This document shows positions 60,253 to 64,000 of a stretch of 64,000 bases of DNA, piece after piece (positions within the stretch are counted from its first letter, which is position 1; every line of letters starts with the position of its first letter). The notes beneath the pieces are model-generated. The model was not told the DNA's origin. It searched no databases and saw nothing but the letters and a program-made list of their open reading frames with translations. This DNA comes from Streptomyces sp. NA02950 (GTDB lineage Bacteria > Actinomycetota > Actinomycetes > Streptomycetales > Streptomycetaceae), in assembly GCF_013364155.1 (NCBI RefSeq), contig NZ_CP054916.1, positions 5,267,001 to 5,331,000 of the forward strand, read 5' to 3'. The position numbers and the translations under genes were made by a program.

Positions 60253-61116
60253 GTGGTCACGATCGCCGGGTGGGAGATCCGGAAGACCGGCGCGGTGAAG
60301 AAGACGACCGGCGCGGTGAAGACCCCGAAGAACGCCACGAAGAACGCCACGAAGAACGCGCCGAAGAAGAAGACGACGGACACGGCCAAGAAGACGGCGG
60401 CGAAGAAGACAACCGCCAAGACGACGACGGCCAAGAAGACGGCGGCCAAGAAGACAGCGGTCAAGAAGGCGGCAGCGAAGAAGCCACCGGCCAGGACGGC
60501 GGCGGCGAAGGCGGCGAAGACGAAGACCAGGACGACGGACGCGCTGCCCGCAAAGGTGGAGACGAAGCCGGAGACAAGGCCGGAGCCGCGGCCGGAGCGA
60601 CCGCTGCTCCAGCGCCATTCGCTGCGGGCACAGGCCGCCCGCGTGTTGGTGCTGCTGCTGGCGTTCGTCTGCATGGTGGGCTTCGCGGTGGCGCTGGCCA
60701 GGGCCACGCTCGTGCCCTCCCCGGGCTCCTCCGACCTCGTCCACACCAACATGCGGCCGGGTGCCTCGCTGCGCGCGTACCTCGACCAGCCCGCCATTCA
60801 GGACACGATCAAGCAGATCGGCGGCAATGTGCTGCTCGGCGCGCCCTTCGGGGTTCTGCTGCCGATGCTGATGCCCAGGGCGCGGGGCGCGGTGCGGGTG
60901 GTGCTGGTGACCGGGCTGGTGATGGTGATGGTCGAGACGGCTCAAGGGCTGATCGTCGAGGGCCGCGCCTTCGACGTCGACGACGTGATCCTCAATACGA
61001 GTGGCGCCCTGCTGGGCTATGTCCTGATCGGGCGGCTGCTCGGCCGTGCGCTGCACCCCCGGCGCCGCCACTGGTGGCACCGCTGGACCAAGCGCTCGTC
61101 CTCTTCCCCGGCCTGA
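60253..61116 (+). CDS. VanZ-like membrane protein with histone H1-like Lys/Ala tail
   Basis: A 287-residue protein in two unlike parts. The first 110 residues are a low-complexity Lys/Ala/Thr tail (repeats such as A-K-K-T-A-A-K-K-T) of the type found in HupS and H1-like DNA-binding proteins. From about 125 a VanZ-like domain follows, with several membrane helices (V-L-V-L-L-L-A-F-V-C-M-V-G-F, then L-G-A-P-F-G-V-L-L-P and V-E-T-A-Q-G-L) and the conserved R-A-F-D-V-D-D-V-I-L-N-T-x-G. The GTG at 60253 was chosen because GGGAGG lies nine bases upstream. It could tether DNA to the membrane, but this is inference. Confidence 0.8.
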   Translation: MVTIAGWEIRKTGAVKKTTGAVKTPKNATKNATKNAPKKKTTDTAKKTAAKKTTAKTTTAKKTAAKKTAVKKAAAKKPPARTAAAKAAKTKTRTTDALPAKVETKPETRPEPRPERPLLQRHSLRAQAARVLVLLLAFVCMVGFAVALARATLVPSPGSSDLVHTNMRPGASLRAYLDQPAIQDTIKQIGGNVLLGAPFGVLLPMLMPRARGAVRVVLVTGLVMVMVETAQGLIVEGRAFDVDDVILNTSGALLGYVLIGRLLGRALHPRRRHWWHRWTKRSSSSPA

Positions 61117-61164
61117 CCCGCCCGGCTGCCCGGCTACCCGGCTGCCGGTCGTCCGGCTACTCGG

Positions 61165-63951
61165 CTACCCGGCCTCGTCGGCCAGTTCGGCGACGCCCGT
61201 GATGCGGTGCAGCGGGTAGGTGCGGACCTCGTCGGCGGTGTGGTCGTACGCGGTGACGAAGCCGCCCTCGACCCGGACCGGCGCGATGACCCGCTGGCTG
61301 GCCGCCCCGTCCGCGTTGACGTAGCCGATCCAGACGGCGGAGCCGGTGAGGGCCGCGGCCTGCATGGTGGCGAGGGTGTCGGCGGAGGTGGTGCGCGGCA
61401 GTCGGCCGGACGTCCCGGTGGCGGCCGCGGCCCCGCCGGTGCCCGCGCCCGCTGCCGCCCGTACCGGCTTGTGGGGCGCGGTGGCGGCGAGGTCCCCGGC
61501 GCGGATGGCGCGCACGGCGGCGCCGAGGAGCGTGTCATCGGGCCTCGGCGGGCCGTCCGGCACCGGTGTGGGCGCGGTACGGGGCGGGGTGCGCCGGGCC
61601 TCGGCGCGGGTGATCAGCACATCCCCCTCGGCGGATTCGGCCGCCGGTGCGTACCCCATGCCGCGCAGCCCCTCGAGCAGCACGTCCGGTGGGGCCTGGG
61701 AGGCCAGCACGGTGGGGGCGAGACGGCGCAGCCGCAGCGCGGCGGAGCGGCGGTCGGCGAGGATCTCGGCGAGCAGCGTGTCGTCGTCGCAGCGCAGATA
61801 CGCGGAGGCGGCGCCGATCCGCAGATGGCCGTGTTTCCGGGCCACGTCGTCGATCAGGTACGCCAGCGGCTGGGGCACCGGGGTGCGGGAGTGTGCGGCG
61901 AGAAAGGTGTGCAGATCGTCGGCGGCGCGTCCGGCGTCGAGCGCACGGCGTACGGAGGCGGGGGTGAAGCGGTAGACCGTGGCGCCGCCCTTGGACTCGA
62001 CCTCGGCCAGGACGCCGAGGGTCTCGGCGAGCGGCCGTTGCAAGGGACCGGGCGCGACGGCGGTCAGATCGGCCTGGAGCAGGACGTGGTCCAGGGGTTC
62101 GGGCAGCAGCGGGGCGAGGAGGCGAGCGGCCTTCGCGGCCGCGGTGGCCACCTCGGCGGGGGTGGTCGGCGTCCCGGCGGTTGTCCCCGGAGCGGCCTTT
62201 GGGGCGGTGGTCGGGGCCGGGCCCTTCGGCGGCTGGCCGAGGAGTACGCGGCCGTGGGTGGAGAGGGCGGCGCGGCCGGTGATGCCGAGGAGTTCGGCCT
62301 CGGCGAGGGCCCAACGGGCCAGCCGCGACCGCAGATCGTCACCGGAGCCGGAACCGGAACCGGAATCGACACCGGAACCGGCACCGGCGCCGGAACCGGT
62401 ACCGGACGCCGTCGAGGGGCCTGAGAGCCCCGAGGGACCCGAGGGACCCGAGGGCGCCGGGACGGCCGGCGCCGCCCCCCGGTGCGGCGGCCGCTCCCAA
62501 CGCAGCCGTGCCAGCAGCCCGTCGAGGTCGGCCGAAGCCCCGGCCGGGAGGGTCGCGAGCAGCGTGAGCAGGCGGCGGCGGACCTCGGGGGCGGGGGAGC
62601 GGTCCAGCTCCGGGCCGAGCGCGGCGAGCGTACGGCCCTTGGCGTCACGGCCGCCGACCAGGCCGGCCGTACGGGTCGCGGCGAGCCAGGCGGAGACGAG
62701 CCGGGCCCACTGCTCCTCGGGGGGCAGCCGTAGCCAGTCGTCGTAGGCGGGGGTGGGGGCGTAGCGCTCGTCGGTCTCGCCGTCGGAGGCCAGCAGCCCG
62801 GCGGCGTAGGCCAGCTCGATCCAGAACGCGGCGACCTGCTCGGTCACATCGAGCGCGGCGGCGGTCCGCTTCAGGTCGCGCACGCTCAGCCCGCCCGCGC
62901 GCAGCACCTGCGGCGCGGCGCTCTCCCACTGCCCCATCAGCTCCTCGACAGTGGCCAGCGCGGTGAACGCCTGGCCCGCGGCGGTGCTGTCCACAGCCTG
63001 TGGACGGTGTTCGGCGGCGGGCGGCAGCGGCGGCGGAAGCGGTTCGGGGGTGCGGTGCGCCCGGCCGCCGCGCAGATGCAGCGCGACCTCACGGGGGAGC
63101 ACCACATTGCGCTGCCCGGACGGCAGCAGCAGCCCGCGCTCCAGCAGCCAGGCGACGGGCGGGGTCGGCGAGGCCACGGACGCCTCGCCGTACGGCGGCC
63201 CCCAGACCAGCTTGGCCAGGACGGCATGGCCCCCCTCGGGCGCCTGGGCCAGCAGCGCCGCCATCCGCGCGCGGTCGCCGAACAGCCCGGCCAGGGCGGC
63301 CGCGGCCGTCACCGGGTCGTGCGTGGGTGGCAGTCCGGCCGTGGCCAGCAACTCCTGGAGGCGGCCGGGGGACATCCCGGAGGTGGCCTCCCGGACGGTG
63401 GGGCCGAGACCGGTCGGGGACGGTGCGGTGGGGGAGGGGGACAGCAGCTCACGGGCGGTACGGACCAGCCGCAGCCGGTCGTCGCCGCCCCAGACGAGGG
63501 CCTGGCCGCGCAGCGTGGCCACGGCGCGCGGCAGCTCGGCGGCGATATGCGCGCGCCGCTCGGCGGGGAGGGGCGCCGCGGCGGACGGGCCCGCCTCGCC
63601 GGCCGCCTCGCCGCCCACTCCCTCGTCCGTCCCCGTCATCAGGGCGCGCAGCGTCTCGTACGGACACGGGTCGGGCGCCACCGCCAGCGCCTCGGCGGTC
63701 TGGAGCGCGAACCGGTCCAGGCGCTCCACCGCCCGTACGACCGAGGCCCGGGTCCCGGCCCGGGTGGCGAGCTGGGTGAGGTCGTTCGGGACCGGGGACA
63801 GCAGGTCGGGGCGGGCGTGCAGCAGGGTGGCGAGGGCGTCGTCGGGGCGGGCGCGCAGCTCCTCGGCGAGTGTGCGCGGCGCACCGCGGCCGCTGTCCGC
63901 CGGGCCGGTCTCTGCCGCCACGCGCGCCTCCCGATTCCGCGAGCTGGTCAT
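61165..63951 (-). CDS. Large helicase-associated-domain (Helicase_C_3) protein
   Basis: A 928-residue protein with no helicase motor motifs. The C-terminal 350 residues (Y-R-F-T-P-A-S-V-R-R-A-L-D-A-G, then W-I-G-Y-V-N-A-D-G-A) are the XPB/Ssl2-like helicase N-terminal/Helicase_C_3 and WYL-like segment. The middle holds several long Gly/Ser/Pro-rich linkers. It stands next to the XPB helicase and VanZ-H1 genes. A DNA-binding accessory role is inferred; the function is unknown. The ATG at 63951 was chosen; an ATG at 63960 is in frame. Confidence 0.82.
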   Translation of the reverse strand: MTSSRNREARVAAETGPADSGRGAPRTLAEELRARPDDALATLLHARPDLLSPVPNDLTQLATRAGTRASVVRAVERLDRFALQTAEALAVAPDPCPYETLRALMTGTDEGVGGEAAGEAGPSAAAPLPAERRAHIAAELPRAVATLRGQALVWGGDDRLRLVRTARELLSPSPTAPSPTGLGPTVREATSGMSPGRLQELLATAGLPPTHDPVTAAAALAGLFGDRARMAALLAQAPEGGHAVLAKLVWGPPYGEASVASPTPPVAWLLERGLLLPSGQRNVVLPREVALHLRGGRAHRTPEPLPPPLPPAAEHRPQAVDSTAAGQAFTALATVEELMGQWESAAPQVLRAGGLSVRDLKRTAAALDVTEQVAAFWIELAYAAGLLASDGETDERYAPTPAYDDWLRLPPEEQWARLVSAWLAATRTAGLVGGRDAKGRTLAALGPELDRSPAPEVRRRLLTLLATLPAGASADLDGLLARLRWERPPHRGAAPAVPAPSGPSGPSGLSGPSTASGTGSGAGAGSGVDSGSGSGSGDDLRSRLARWALAEAELLGITGRAALSTHGRVLLGQPPKGPAPTTAPKAAPGTTAGTPTTPAEVATAAAKAARLLAPLLPEPLDHVLLQADLTAVAPGPLQRPLAETLGVLAEVESKGGATVYRFTPASVRRALDAGRAADDLHTFLAAHSRTPVPQPLAYLIDDVARKHGHLRIGAASAYLRCDDDTLLAEILADRRSAALRLRRLAPTVLASQAPPDVLLEGLRGMGYAPAAESAEGDVLITRAEARRTPPRTAPTPVPDGPPRPDDTLLGAAVRAIRAGDLAATAPHKPVRAAAGAGTGGAAAATGTSGRLPRTTSADTLATMQAAALTGSAVWIGYVNADGAASQRVIAPVRVEGGFVTAYDHTADEVRTYPLHRITGVAELADEAG

Positions 63952-64000
63952 TCGATCCACAGTACCCGGGGGTGGCGGACGCCGGTGGTGCGGCGGGAAA

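Overview
The window is high-GC actinobacterial DNA that reads as a Streptomyces chromosome. The codon use is GC-rich, GTG and TTG starts are common, three genes carry the rare TTA codon, and the genes themselves are typical: a SARP regulator, TerD, a CdgB-like GGDEF protein, mycothiol-dependent formaldehyde dehydrogenase, solo GroEL2 with CIRCE, and NagA/ROK with a DasR-type operator. From about 29 kb to 48 kb the gene order matches the S. coelicolor SCO4281 (cdgB) to SCO4308 region as I remember it; this was not checked by search.

Region 1 (1-16.2 kb) is the right part of a biosynthetic cluster, cut by the left edge. Translationally coupled genes encode the end of a ketosynthase, a fused double-hotdog dehydratase, a ketoreductase and a DsbA-fold isomerase-like protein. 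This is the set expected of a highly reducing type II polyketide (polyene) system. They run into an NRPS A-T protein with a condensation-domain remnant, a SyrP/TauD-type oxygenase, SbnB and SbnA homologues for L-2,3-diaminopropionate, and a dedicated phosphoglycerate dehydrogenase that would feed serine-phosphate supply. Two paralogous LuxR-type regulators (the second with a TTA codon), a type II thioesterase, an IclR regulator and a SARP with a degenerate P-loop follow. The likely product is a polyene acyl chain joined to diaminopropionate.

Region 2 (16.5-29 kb) is mixed: a quinone oxidoreductase with a MerR-like operator, a mycothiol formaldehyde-detoxification pair, a secreted M4 protease, an apparently 5'-truncated HxlR regulator at a recombination-like junction, a Uma2 nuclease, two tiny proteins divergent from a TTA-containing regulator, AraC, TerD, ArfB and a flavin reductase.

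Region 3 (29-48 kb) is conserved core. cdgB has Crp-like and BldD-like sites upstream. It is followed by aminosugar catabolism (PfkB kinase, nagA, ROK kinase, sugar-binding lipoprotein) with DasR-type sites, trehalose synthesis (otsB/otsA convergent, with a 240-bp tandem duplication of the otsB 3' end) and glucosyl-3-phosphoglycerate synthase. A SAM-I riboswitch then controls a threonine-synthase-like PLP enzyme coupled to a MoaD-like sulfur carrier ending in GGC. A cold-shock gene, a 52-bp minisatellite that runs into the CIRCE operator of groEL, then murQ and its RpiR regulator complete the region.

Region 4 (48-64 kb) has two small conserved genes, a Cmx-like drug exporter, and a compact island of an HTH regulator divergent from four overlapping genes (two small unknown proteins, a radical SAM/SPASM enzyme and a methyltransferase). 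After it come an HD hydrolase, CutC, a HelD-like helicase, an XPB-type helicase, a VanZ-like protein with a histone-H1-like tail, and a large helicase-associated-domain protein.

The two strongest candidates for undescribed biology are the SAM-riboswitch/ThrC-like/MoaD-GGC operon (41.5-43.3 kb), which may be a carrier-protein-dependent homocysteine route, and the radical SAM/methyltransferase island (50.5-54.1 kb). No rRNA, tRNA, CRISPR array or complete insertion sequence was seen.
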